From positions 1-64,000 of the forward strand of contig JBPKMA010000002.1 of assembly GCA_051293835.1 (NCBI GenBank): a DNA stretch of 64,000 bases, given 5' to 3'. The notes beneath the pieces were generated by a model that saw only the letters and a program-made list of their open reading frames with translations, did no database searches and had not been told where the DNA came from. Positions within the stretch are counted from its first letter, which is position 1, and the number at the start of each line of letters is the position of its first letter. The DNA comes from DATLZU01 sp051293835. Its GTDB lineage: Bacteria > Nitrospirota > Nitrospiria > Nitrospirales > Nitrospiraceae. Both the position numbers and the translations under genes were made by a program. Shown one piece after another: positions 1 to 9,029 of the stretch.

Positions 1-900
1 CCTGCGGGTTGATGTGCAGCTGGTGCTCGCCGACCCCCGGCGTCCGCTTGTCCATGCGGTAGGGATCGCCGAAGTTCGACTCGTACATCTGCACCCAGTC
101 GTTGACCGACCACTGGCTGTGCACCCGGTGCCGGGTCTTCGGGGTCACGCAGTAGAACTGATACCCCTTCTCCCACAACGGGTTCGAGTGCCGCTTGATC
201 TCATGCCACGACAGCTTGATGTTGCGCACCGTCTTGTCGTCGTGGTGCTGGGCGGTGATCGGAATGCCGTAGTCGTCCGGCCGCACGTACGGGTTCGTCG
301 TGAAGATGGCGTTCGGCAGATACGGCGTCAGCCTCCGGGCCTTCCCGATGGCTGATGAAGTTCTCACCGTATTCGATCGCCTCCGGCTCGATGCGATAGG
401 TCTCGTACCGGCCGCTGCGGGTCCACATGGGCTTCGACTCGTTGGTCTCTTCCCAGAACGGATGCCGCGGATAGGTGCGGACCATCACCATCCAGCCTTT
501 CTCCGACTTCAGCATCGTGTCCGCGCTGTAGCCGTAGAAGGTGCTGGAGGCGTCCAGCATGCGCTGCGCGTAGACGTCCACGCGATTCAGATACACCATC
601 GCGAAGTAGTCCTTCATCCGCTTGTCGCCCGTCATCTCCGACAATTTAGCCGCCACGCCGGCAAAGGTATCGAGGTCGTTGCGGGTGTCGTACAACGGCC
701 GGATGCCGCCCTTCCAGATCTGCACCCACGGATTGGACACCGTCACCGTCATTTCCGGATAGGTGAACTCCATCCAGGAGTTGCAGGCGAAGGCCACGTC
801 GGCATGGTTGACGTCGGAGGTCATCTCCATATCCTGGGTGACGATGCACTCGATATTGGGATCGACGTTCTTGACCATGTCGTAGCTGTCGCCCGCACTT
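1..900 (-). pseudogene. nxrA: Nitrite oxidoreductase alpha subunit (NxrA), truncated and frameshifted remnant
   Basis: NxrA is the molybdopterin catalytic subunit that oxidises nitrite to nitrate. The minus strand encodes about 290 residues of its C-terminal part, including stretches such as DMEMTSDVNHADVAFACNSW and NPWVQIWKGGIRPLYDTRND. The coding frame breaks near base 329. Upstream the frame reads ...FISHREGPEA, and after dropping one base it continues TPYLPNAIFTTNPYVRPDDY and on to base 1, where the window ends. The N-terminal two thirds are absent: in the same frame, upstream of about base 900, the sequence stops resembling NxrA and meets a TGA, while another frame there reads as a response-regulator start. 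It is therefore a pseudogene or an assembly artefact. Nitrospira genomes often carry several nxrAB copies, so recombination between copies is a plausible cause. NxrA identity is by recognition. Confidence 0.8.
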
Positions 901-2430
901 CGTTTCCAGATCCCCCTCGACCGCCTTCAGCTCAGCCTGTTCCAGGGTGGGTAGGATCAATTCGGTGTCCGACGGATCATCTTCGACGACCAGGATCGTG
1001 AAAGGCGCATGCTCCTTTCTGACGCGCGACTGCTCGTCGTTCGCTGGTGACGCTTGCCCTCGTGTCTCCGCCGACGAAAGCGAACCGGAGACGACGGACT
1101 CGAGTTCGCCCAACACTAGCAGCGTAAATTTGACCGCGCACCCCGGCCCTTCTTTCGACTCGATTCGCACTGTTTCCCATAGAGTTCGACGATCCGTTTG
1201 ACGATCGTCAACCCAATGCCGCTGCCCTTCGCGCCCTCGGCTTGCAGACGCACGAACGGCTTGAAGACCTTGTCGCGCTTGTCGGCGGGAATACCGATCC
1301 CGCGGTTGCGGACTGCAAAGCAGACCATATGTCCCTCGCGCACGGCCGTGATAGCATATCCGGCACAGCATCGTCGGAAGTGCACTTCACCGAGCTGGAA
1401 ATGACGTTTCGAACGCTTGGTGGAGATATGCGCGCTGGCAGGCAACCAGCGGAAGATCTTTTTGCACCTCGATCCGTGCACCGCGTTGTTCCAGTTCCCA
1501 GGCTCTCGCTTTCAAGACCTCGCCGATCACGTGCGCCGGATCGACTGCGGGCGCCAACCCACGCCACCACCAGAGACCCCTCGACGCGCGACACCAATTC
1601 CGGCTCCGTTTTGCTCGATCAAGGCAAGCCAGCAGAGGCCGCGTTCATCCAGCCGCTCCCCCGGTCCTGTCAGATCATGCGCCACCGTTTTGGCCAGATG
1701 CTCCCAGATACCGCAGCCAGGCCATAAGGTCTTCCTGCCTTTGCTAGGCTGCCTCGTACAGGCGCGCGCCGCAGGCGCCGATCACCAGTCCGTCGATCAC
1801 CGCTTGGATCAGCCCCCAGAACGTCCGGCGGGACAGCCCCGATGAACGCACCGCGAATCTCTGAAGCGCGCGGGTGAGCCGATCTCCTATGGCCCCCAAA
1901 TCGAGACGCACTTCCTCGGAGAGAACGAGACCTCGGCCTGATCGGATGGGGAGCATGGCGAAGTCATCGAGCCTTTTTGAAGCTGCTCGATGAGCGGATG
2001 CCTGGCCGCCATGAATCGGGCCAGTCGCTCCTGAACCACCCGCGGTTCGCCTTTGAGTCTCGGCGCATCTACGGCGAACGCGAGGCTTTCAGCGAGACAG
2101 ACTTGAGCCTGGCGTCGGTCTCGTTGAAGCGGGTCAAATAGGCAGGCGGTCGTGTGAGCGCATAGCCGTGGAAGGCCTCGTCCAAATCAGAGATCAACCG
2201 CTGAACTACCTGCACATGTTGATTCACGAGCGAGCACCTGCGCGCGCTGCTGTTGAACGGACAGGAGCTTGTTAAAGGCGGACGGAAGCGGGATTAAAAG
2301 TCCCAGCAATCCGACCCAGATCTTCTGTCAGACCTGAAGCCGATGCCACCACCCGCGAATTCGACCGGTCGTAGCGTAACGCCCTCGGCGATTGACAGTC
2401 TGCGGTGTGCGCGTCACGTTCCATCCTAAC
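901..2430 (-). pseudogene. Decayed membrane sensor histidine kinase with response-regulator start
   Basis: Reading the minus strand across frames gives a typical sensor kinase in order. There is a first membrane segment (IWVGLLGLLIPLPSAF) near 2330, then a CHASE3-like stretch (HVQVVQRLISDLDEAFHGYA) near 2215-2100. A second membrane segment lies near 1800, and an H-box (LAKTVAHDLTGP) near 1700-1665. The G-box GSGIGLTIVKRIVELYGK lies near 1220-1170. Downstream is a response-regulator receiver start (FTILVVEDDPSDTEL) near 1000-960. At least four frame changes and stops interrupt it, for example near 2075, 1750 and 1180, so no functional protein can be made. The array runs into the nxrA remnant at about 900. 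The family is sure; the exact frame breaks are approximate. Confidence 0.7.
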
Positions 2431-2463
2431 GAGAGAGGAAACGGTCTCGCGGGCAGGGGGGAA

Positions 2464-2492
2464 ATCCTAAAACCCCCTTGAGGACGTGTCAA
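2464..2492 (-). promoter_or_regulatory. Sigma70-type promoter in front of the decayed kinase
   Basis: On the minus strand TTGACA (2492-2487) and TAGGAT (2469-2464) are separated by exactly 17 bases. The expected transcription start is near 2457, just upstream of the decayed sensor kinase. A consensus -35 box with ideal spacing suggests the promoter survived the loss of its gene. The call is motif based. Confidence 0.55.
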
Positions 2493-2539
2493 GGTTCGCC
2501 CCCCACCGTCTCTGGTCTGCGGCGACCGCGGAGAGCCTC

Positions 2540-2569
2540 TGCCAACTGGCGTCCCGTTCGTGCGATAAT
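2540..2569 (+). promoter_or_regulatory. Extended -10 promoter giving a possible leaderless start
   Basis: TG-C-GATAAT (extended -10, hexamer 2564-2569) ends six bases before the ATG at 2576, so transcription would be expected to begin at or within a base of the start codon. The -35 is weak (TGCCAA at 2540, 18-base spacing). No Shine-Dalgarno sequence precedes the ATG, which agrees with leaderless translation. Confidence 0.45.
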
Positions 2570-2575
2570 GGCGGC

Positions 2576-4393
2576 ATGCTGCTCAAGCGCGTGTTGGTCG
2601 GCCTGCCACTCAAGACTACGCAGGCCATTCATGAACGGCTTTCCAACCCTCTCGCACTGGCTGTTTTTTCCTCCGACGCCCTCTCCTCCGTCGCCTATGC
2701 GACCGAAGAAATCCTGCTCGTTTTGATCTTAGCCGGATCCGCCGCGGTTTCCTGGTCGATTCCGATCAGTCTGACCATCGTATTGCTCTTGAGCCTCCTC
2801 ACCATCTCCTACCGGCAAATTATCTTTGAATACCCTGAAGGAGGCGGGGCTTACATCGTGGCCAAGTCGAACCTGGGCGAGTGGCCTGGTCTGATAGCCG
2901 CCGCCGCCCTCATGATCGACTATGTTTTGACCGTCGCGGTGAGCGTGGCAGCGGGCATCGCGGCGGTCACGTCCGCTGTTCCATCGCTCTTTCCGCATCG
3001 TGAAGCCTTATGCCTCCTGGCGATCCTGATCGTGCTGATTATCAACCTCCGCGGGGTCCGCGAATCCGGCCGGATTTTCGCCGTCCCGACTTATTTGTTC
3101 ATCGGTGCGATTTTTCTCATGCTGGCTGCTGGCAGTTTCCAGATCCTGTTCGGTCAGGCCGTCCGTGCGTTTCCGGAGCATGGGAGCGGATCGGTCGTCG
3201 AAGGCTTGTCGCTCTTTCTTCTACTGCGGGCATTCTCGTCCGGCTGCACCGCGCTCACCGGCATCGAAGTGATCTCAAACGGCGTTCCGGCGTTCAAACG
3301 ACCGGAGTCGAAGAACGCAGCGATCACCATGGCCGCGATGGCCGCGATTCTGGGCACCATGTTCATCGGCATTAGCGCGCTGGCGTACTCCTTCGGCGTG
3401 CTCCCCAAAGAGAATGAAACGGTAGTCTCCCAGATTGCCCGCACGACATTCGGCACCAGTCCGCTCTATTACTTTGTTCAAGCTTCCACTATGTTCATCT
3501 TGATCTTAGCCGCCAACAGCAGTTTCAACGGATTCCCTCGTCTGGCTTCCCTTCTAGCCCGCGACGGATACATGCCGCACCAGATGGCCCTCATGGGCGA
3601 CCGGCTTGTCTTTTCCAACGGAATCATCATCCTGGGCTTCTTCTCCTGCCTGCTGATCATCCTCTTCAAAGGCGAAACCCATGCGCTGATCCCGCTCTAT
3701 GCCGTCGGAGTGTTTTTGTCCTTTACCCTTTCGCAGGCGGGGATGGTTCGCCGCTGGCTCGTGAAAAAAGGCTCTCATTGGCGTAAGAAACTGCTCGTCA
3801 ACGGAGTCGGCGCCGTGGCCACGGGCCTAGCCACTCTCATCATCGCCAGCACCAAGTTTCTGCACGGCGCCTGGATCGTTATTGTGTTATTGCCCGTGTT
3901 GATCGCCTGGTTCCGGTCCGTGCATGCCCACTACAAAGCTGTTGCGGAGCAAGTCAGCCTGGGTCGTGATCATCGGCCCCCGCAGCCACGGCGTAATACA
4001 GTGATTATCCCGATCAGCGGGGTGAATCGAGCCGTGGTGCGGGCCCTGGACTATGCGCGAAGCCGAGGAGGCGACATCCGGGCCGTCCTAGTGGACGTGG
4101 ACAAGGAAGAGACTGCCAAAGCGGAGATCCAATGGGCACAGTGGGGCTGTGGCATTCCGTTGGTCGTGCTCCCGTCGCCGTACCGTTCGATTCTCAGGCC
4201 GCTGTTGGACTACATCAAGGAACTGTTGCAGAAAGATCCCGAAGGGTGGGTCACTGTCGTGATCCCGGAGATCTTGCCGGCGCGGTGGTGGCAGAATATC
4301 CTGCACAATCAACGGGCGTTGATACTGAAGGCCGCACTGCTGTTCAAGGAACGCGTCATCTTGATCGACGTCCCGTTCCACCTCGAACGATGA
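2576..4393 (+). CDS. KimA-like APC-family potassium/amino-acid transporter
   Basis: This 605-residue protein has an amino acid-polyamine-cation permease core of about a dozen hydrophobic segments (roughly residues 30-440), followed by a soluble C-terminal domain. The N-terminal stretch SSDALSSVAYATEEILLVL is characteristic of the YdaO/KimA group, which imports potassium and is inhibited by cyclic di-AMP in Firmicutes. The C-terminal half resembles the cytosolic universal-stress-like domain of KimA. The start at 2576 is chosen because family similarity begins there; an upstream in-frame extension to 2486 has no family character and overlaps the promoter. Potassium as substrate is an inference, and amino-acid transport is the alternative. 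A secreted protein gene follows after 14 bases, so the two may form an operon. Confidence 0.75.
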   Translation: MLLKRVLVGLPLKTTQAIHERLSNPLALAVFSSDALSSVAYATEEILLVLILAGSAAVSWSIPISLTIVLLLSLLTISYRQIIFEYPEGGGAYIVAKSNLGEWPGLIAAAALMIDYVLTVAVSVAAGIAAVTSAVPSLFPHREALCLLAILIVLIINLRGVRESGRIFAVPTYLFIGAIFLMLAAGSFQILFGQAVRAFPEHGSGSVVEGLSLFLLLRAFSSGCTALTGIEVISNGVPAFKRPESKNAAITMAAMAAILGTMFIGISALAYSFGVLPKENETVVSQIARTTFGTSPLYYFVQASTMFILILAANSSFNGFPRLASLLARDGYMPHQMALMGDRLVFSNGIIILGFFSCLLIILFKGETHALIPLYAVGVFLSFTLSQAGMVRRWLVKKGSHWRKKLLVNGVGAVATGLATLIIASTKFLHGAWIVIVLLPVLIAWFRSVHAHYKAVAEQVSLGRDHRPPQPRRNTVIIPISGVNRAVVRALDYARSRGGDIRAVLVDVDKEETAKAEIQWAQWGCGIPLVVLPSPYRSILRPLLDYIKELLQKDPEGWVTVVIPEILPARWWQNILHNQRALILKAALLFKERVILIDVPFHLER

Positions 4394-4407
4394 GAAGGAG
4401 AACAACC

Positions 4408-5505
4408 ATGACCAGATTCATCGGTGGCCCCGGAGTCATCGCGACGGCTGTTGCTTTGCAGATCGCGATCGCTTCGCCGGTGTGGGCCTTCAAGATTGTG
4501 GAGCCGAAGGAAAACAGCACCCTGAAATCCGGTCAGACGGTGACTGCCAAAGTCGACGTCGGCTCGGACCCCGGGATTGTGAAGGTCCGGTACTTTTGGT
4601 ATCGCGAGAACGACGAAACTCTGGTGCAACAAGACGAGGTCGAGCGATCGGGCCCGCCCACCCAAGAGAAGATCGCCGACGATCGGTTCTTCCAAAAAGA
4701 AAGCGTGTTCGCCAACGTGGTCGCGGTGGCCACATTGACATCCACCGCCGACAGCACCCCCCCTTTCGGCGGCGCCCTGAAAGTCCCTCCGGAGGCCATC
4801 GGCCCCATGCGACTCCTCGCCGTTGCCGAAGTGTCGCGCGGGCGGCTCGGCACCCGTACGGTCTTCGACGAGATCATTGTCAACGTCGAGCCTGAGGCTG
4901 AGCTGAAAGCCATTGACTTCGAAACCGAGAAGCCGTTGATCCTCGGTCGAAAGGGGCAGGTCATCACCTATGGACAGGTGGATGTGCCGGGAAAGATTTT
5001 CGAACTGCCAGTGGTCGGCGAATTCGCAGACGGGGTTACGAGACCGCTCACATCCCCCGCCACCGGGACGGCCTATCATTCGTCGAACGAGAAGGTCATC
5101 CAAGTTTTGCAGGACGGATTGCTCAAGATCGTGGGAAACGGTAAGACCACCATCACGGTGACAAACCGCGGGAAGCAGGCCTCCTTGGATGTTTCCGTCG
5201 AAGTTGGCGAGGAACCGAATGAACCGCCGATCGCAATTCCGGGATCGAACCGGCGGGTCAAATCCGGCACCAAGGTAGAGCTGAACGGACTCAACAGCCG
5301 AGACCCGGAAGGCGAAGCCCTGTTCTACACCTGGAGCCAAGTCCGCGGGAGCAAGGTCCCGCTCCTGGACCTCAACATGCCCAAAGCCTCGTTCGTCGCT
5401 CCGTTAGTCTCCGAACCCAAACTGTTCCGTTTCCGGCTGAAGGTCACGGACAAGAAAGGCGCGGACAGTCTACCGGCGTATGTAGATGTGATAGTGGAAC
5501 CGTAA
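4408..5505 (+). CDS. Exported Ig-like/PKD-like domain protein
   Basis: The 365-residue product begins with a signal peptide ending near VWA (residues 1-27) and is otherwise hydrophilic. The middle contains a bacterial Ig-like (Big2-type) stretch with AYHSSNEKVIQVLQDGLLKI near residues 230-250. The C-terminal 90 residues look like a PKD/cadherin-like fold, with ELNGLNSRDPEGEALFYTWS. No catalytic motif is seen, so a structural or adhesive role at the cell surface is the likeliest reading. AAGGAG lies 8-10 bases before the ATG at 4408. It follows the transporter closely and may be co-transcribed. Confidence 0.65.
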   Translation: MTRFIGGPGVIATAVALQIAIASPVWAFKIVEPKENSTLKSGQTVTAKVDVGSDPGIVKVRYFWYRENDETLVQQDEVERSGPPTQEKIADDRFFQKESVFANVVAVATLTSTADSTPPFGGALKVPPEAIGPMRLLAVAEVSRGRLGTRTVFDEIIVNVEPEAELKAIDFETEKPLILGRKGQVITYGQVDVPGKIFELPVVGEFADGVTRPLTSPATGTAYHSSNEKVIQVLQDGLLKIVGNGKTTITVTNRGKQASLDVSVEVGEEPNEPPIAIPGSNRRVKSGTKVELNGLNSRDPEGEALFYTWSQVRGSKVPLLDLNMPKASFVAPLVSEPKLFRFRLKVTDKKGADSLPAYVDVIVEP

Positions 5506-6060
5506 GTCGCTTGCAGGATCCCGCCTTTCTCAAGACAATGGTCCAGAAAATCCGTGTCCGCCGCGTGCTGGAGATCGGCACGGGAGACGGCACCAGCACG
5601 CTGGCGATGGCGGAAATGTTGCCGAATGACAGCACGGTCCTGACCCGCAAGATCAATGCCGGCTTCGCCATGGCGCCCGCGAGCGCCTGGGGCGAAACCC
5701 ACACGGCCGAAAGGTCGGGGTGCTCGTAGCCGGCCTTGGAGCTGCTGCACAACATGACCGGTCCGTTCGACCTGATTTTCATCGATGCGGACACGCGGAA
5801 CTACGTGCGCTACTATCACCGAGCCTTCGAACTGCTCGTCCCGAACGGGATACTGCTCATAGACAACACCCAAGGCATAGCCTTGAGACCCGTCGATCCG
5901 GGGTAGGCCCCCGCAATCGGCGCGATTCAGGAACTTGCTCGTCTCACCGAATCCGCCCCTCGGATCAGCGCCGAGTTGATGAGAGTCCGCGACGGCACTC
6001 CGGTCGTGACCCGAGTAGGCGAAGCCGTCGGGATGACGACAACCGGACGGCAACCCATTC
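5505..6060 (+). pseudogene. Decayed SAM-dependent O-methyltransferase (family 3)
   Basis: The first frame encodes the SAM-binding motif region (VLEIGTGDGTSTLAMAEMLP) from 5511 to about 5650, without an ATG and overlapping the end of the preceding gene. A second frame from about 5735 gives GPFDLIFIDADTRNYVRYYH and FELLVPNGILLIDNT, the post-motif region of catechol O-methyltransferase-like enzymes. It then hits a TAG at about 5904 and continues in frame to about 6050. The part between motif I and the acidic motif is shortened and out of frame. The gene is dead. Confidence 0.7.
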
Positions 6061-6070
6061 GGATCAGCCG

Positions 6071-7630
6071 TTACACCTCCCGCAATCGAACGGGCCTGTA
6101 AGTTGTGCGAGCGCGGCGCAATTCCTTCATATGGCGGCGAAGCGCGGGGCCGTACTTCGAGCAAAGCACAGCTCGTTTATAGGGCATCATCTTCCGCTCG
6201 ACCTTGCCGATTTCCGCCGCTAGCATCGCGACCAAACGCTTGCCCGAACCGGTGAGCCAGCCCAGACGCCGGGCAGCATATTCCAGGTCCTGGAGCGAAT
6301 ACCGGACTGACTCAATTTCCTCCAGGCAGCGAAAGCGGGCACGGAGAACGTCCCCTGCGCTCAATCCAACTCGCCGTAGCGCTTGGCTGTCGACACCGGC
6401 GGCCCATGACGATAGCCGTTCAAACAGCATCGCGCCCATTGTGAAGGTAAAGGCGGCGTGTAGGATACCGCGGATCGGTCGGAGACTTCGCCGCCAGGGC
6501 GAGTAAAACATTTCGAGATTGCGGTCGCCACGGTAGAGCACATACTTCCGCAACAACAAATTGAGATGATGGTGGCTGTTCTCATGGATCAGATCGTCGA
6601 TCAGATCGAGATCGTCGCGATCGAAGCAGTTGATGAATGACAGACCGGGTCGATGGCGATAGCTGAAACTGACGACCCCGCGCGCTCGAAGCGGAACAAG
6701 ACGGGAGGTCAGCGCCGCAAAAAGCCTGGCTCCTTCGGGCCAAGTTTGTTCCAGAATCGCGAGCGCCCGCTCGACGCGCGTCGGAAAATCGGCCGGCATG
6801 GCACCGATCCGAATCGGAACCTTGTCCTTGCTGTAGATCAGCGCCGGCCCGATGGTGAGTTTCCCGGTTCGAGCACCCGAAACGAGTTCAGGAGGATTGT
6901 ACGTCCATCTCCATCGGAGGGACGATCCATAGTCAAAAACCGGAAACTCGTCGCAGCCAATTTGCAGACAGATGCCAGAGGGCCTGACCCACCACATGGC
7001 CTTGCGCCGAGGCCCTAAAAGCAGACGTTGGAGTAATCCCGGGAGCTGACAGAAGGCCCCATCGAGACCGACGGACAGGCATCCTCCTCCCACACCCTGC
7101 TCAAAGTCCGGATTCAGGTCGCAGGGCACCCGCCACACCCGCCGGCCCGTGCGGCGAAGCCATGCACAGGGCAAGCCCGGTACCAGGAAAAGGGCCTCTT
7201 GGGTCACATGCTGCGCTAGCCTTGTGCAGAGCCGGGAGAGTCGGCTGGAAAAGCCTCGAGCTTGCGGGAGGCCGGTCGGGAACAACTCGTCCTTGTAACT
7301 GTTCTCGTAGAACTGCTCCTCGCACTCCGCGAAAAAGGCCTCAGCGAACCCGCGCGGATCCTGCTCACGTTCAAACTGTTCTTGGAGATCGATGAAGTAG
7401 ACCAAGTCATTGAGTTCCTCGATCCAGCCCACAACCTTCCAGCCGGAAAAACTCTCCGGCGGCAGCGAGGCGCCGACCAACCTGAAGTAGCCAACCGGCA
7501 GGCCCAGCGAGGCCGTCGTTCGCACATAATGCCGTTCCAGATCATCGCACAGATCATCCAGAAGCTTCTGCATGGTCTCGCGGAATTCCCGAAGCAGTAC
7601 GTCTAAGAACCGTTGATCGAACAGTTTCAT
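6071..7630 (-). CDS. HExxH-motif protein (aKG-HExxH peptide hydroxylase-like)
   Basis: The predicted 519-residue protein carries LIDDLIHENSHHHLNLLLRK at about residues 343-362, an HExxH metal site. Some 30 residues later comes YSPWRRSLRPIRGILHAAF, the W-R-x-x-x-R-P-x-x-G-x-L-H pattern typical of the HEXXH-motif family. Members of that family linked to peptide natural products have been described as 2-oxoglutarate-dependent beta-hydroxylases. The N-terminal half is helical and unassigned. The start at 7630 is preferred over the in-frame start at 7717 because the extra residues are low complexity. No radical SAM enzyme, precursor peptide or exporter is adjacent, and both flanking genes are broken, so its partner is unknown. 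Family assignment is good; the reaction is inference. Confidence 0.6.
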   Translation of the reverse strand: MKLFDQRFLDVLLREFRETMQKLLDDLCDDLERHYVRTTASLGLPVGYFRLVGASLPPESFSGWKVVGWIEELNDLVYFIDLQEQFEREQDPRGFAEAFFAECEEQFYENSYKDELFPTGLPQARGFSSRLSRLCTRLAQHVTQEALFLVPGLPCAWLRRTGRRVWRVPCDLNPDFEQGVGGGCLSVGLDGAFCQLPGLLQRLLLGPRRKAMWWVRPSGICLQIGCDEFPVFDYGSSLRWRWTYNPPELVSGARTGKLTIGPALIYSKDKVPIRIGAMPADFPTRVERALAILEQTWPEGARLFAALTSRLVPLRARGVVSFSYRHRPGLSFINCFDRDDLDLIDDLIHENSHHHLNLLLRKYVLYRGDRNLEMFYSPWRRSLRPIRGILHAAFTFTMGAMLFERLSSWAAGVDSQALRRVGLSAGDVLRARFRCLEEIESVRYSLQDLEYAARRLGWLTGSGKRLVAMLAAEIGKVERKMMPYKRAVLCSKYGPALRRHMKELRRARTTYRPVRLREV

Positions 7631-7789
7631 AAACCTCACGGGCTCTCTGACGGCGAACGCCCGACCGTCTCTGGCGCGAAACGATCGGACTCTACCGGAG
7701 ACTTTGGCGTGGGGCAAGAGCCGACAACGACAAGCTCAGGAGAACGACCGACAACGAAGAAGCACAATCTTGCCGGAGGGGATCAGAAA

Positions 7790-8422
7790 TCAGATCTTCT
7801 GCGGGTGCCCAGAGGTCATCGAGCCCCAATCCGTCCCATGGGCCATGAAATGCGTGGCGAGACGCCCTCGCAGTGCCTCTTCCAGCGGAGATTTCGCAAC
7901 CTTGACAACGGCGAAGGGCAACTCGTCTTTCCAGATCAGCGCCCCTTAAGCGTCGGTCAGATAGAGATACAATCGCTTCTCTTCACGTTCGCTTCATCCC
8001 CAATCGCTGGAATGAAGCAGCTGGACGGTTTGCACGTGGCCGAACAGCACGCCCTCCACCTGTACTTCCCGGCTAATCCCGCGCGCTGCCTCGCGTGCCC
8101 GCTCCTCGTCGAACGCCCAGGCACCAGGTTCCCCATTGTAGCCAGCCACTTGAGTCGGACCGACGACTGTAAGCCGGCCTGTATTTCGGGCACGCTGGAG
8201 AACCGGCTCGCCATCTCGCGGTTCCCATCAAAGGGCACCACTGCGATGCGGGTCACCGGTCTCGGCGCTGACTGCGAGGCATCGTGGGAGGCCATCCAGG
8301 GAATATTCTAAGGGCAGGAATTCCACCTTCACAACCCAGGCGGCTGGCAAGCACCCTTGTAAGCAGACACAGACACCCAACGCTGCAATAGGCATCGGTA
8401 TCTTGTTGGCCCAGACTCTCAT
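7790..8422 (-). pseudogene. Decayed lipoprotein gene
   Basis: The start encodes a lipoprotein signal peptide (IPMPIAALGVCVCLQGC, canonical LQGC lipobox) from 8422. The next block (PRPVTRIAVVPFDGN) lies in a second frame near 8255. From about 8220 a third frame reads RNTGRLTVVGPTQVAGYNGE and QVEGVLFGHVQTVQLLHSSD. That frame is broken by a TGA near 7990 and a TAA near 7948 before it ends at 7790 (GSMTSGHPQKI). The pattern of an exported protein with an AVVPF strand and a KxxxAL tail recalls outer-membrane assembly lipoproteins, but the family is not identified. Two frame changes and two stops make it a clear pseudogene. Confidence 0.65.
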
Positions 8423-8686
8423 TGTCTCGTCTTCCATGTTCAAACATGAACCAGTCAGGTGTCGGTAAGACCGCGTTTCCGGTCTTCATGCCTAACCCAC
8501 TCATCTCCTGGGTGAAAGCTCCGCCGGCATGACAGGAACCTGACAACGAAAGAGCCTTGACTGGACCTAGAACGCACAGCGATGAACGATCTTTGAACAT
8601 TCCCGCCCCTTTTGCGCAAGGCGTCGAGTACGATAAGATCACTGCCGTCATCGGTTGGAAGTCGATTACGAAGGAGGTGTTCGATA

Positions 8687-9016
8687 ATGAAGCGGTGCAC
8701 ACACCAGAACATGAGCAGATGGATCGCTGGGCTTGCGGGGCTATTCGCACTCGGATTGGCGGAGTTCACGGTCCTTGGCGCCGATTCACATACGGTCACG
8801 TTGATGCTGGGAGGCAAGTTCTGCGATTTGTACAAGGGTGAGGTCGAATCAGCGTTGAGGAAGATTGCGGGTGTGACGGCAGTCGATCTCAAAAGCATGA
8901 AGGGCCACGCGATCGTCACCGCCGACCCAGGCAAGGTGAAACCCGAGCAACTCACTGCAGCCGTCAACGCGCTGAAAGGCGATGGATGGCATTGCAAAGC
9001 TGAGGTGATGAAGTAG
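8687..9016 (+). CDS. Exported HMA-like (heavy-metal-associated fold) small protein
   Basis: The 109-residue product has a signal peptide (residues about 1-32, ending near VLGA) and one ferredoxin-like domain resembling MerP/CopZ (VESALRKIAGVTAVDLKSMK, then TAAVNALKGDGWHCKAEVMK). The usual metal-binding CxxC loop is reduced to a single cysteine in GGKFCDLYKGEV; another cysteine lies near the C-terminus. Metal binding is therefore uncertain. A perfect AAGGAGG ribosome site lies eight bases before the ATG at 8687, which fixes the start. It stands alone between two broken genes. Confidence 0.65.
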   Translation: MKRCTHQNMSRWIAGLAGLFALGLAEFTVLGADSHTVTLMLGGKFCDLYKGEVESALRKIAGVTAVDLKSMKGHAIVTADPGKVKPEQLTAAVNALKGDGWHCKAEVMK

Positions 9017-9029
9017 GAGGGCGTCACCC

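Noticed and set aside
300..1001. Long plus-strand open frame opposite nxrA
   Set aside because: It is the antisense of a clearly recognisable NxrA sequence, with arginine/histidine-rich composition typical of shadow frames.
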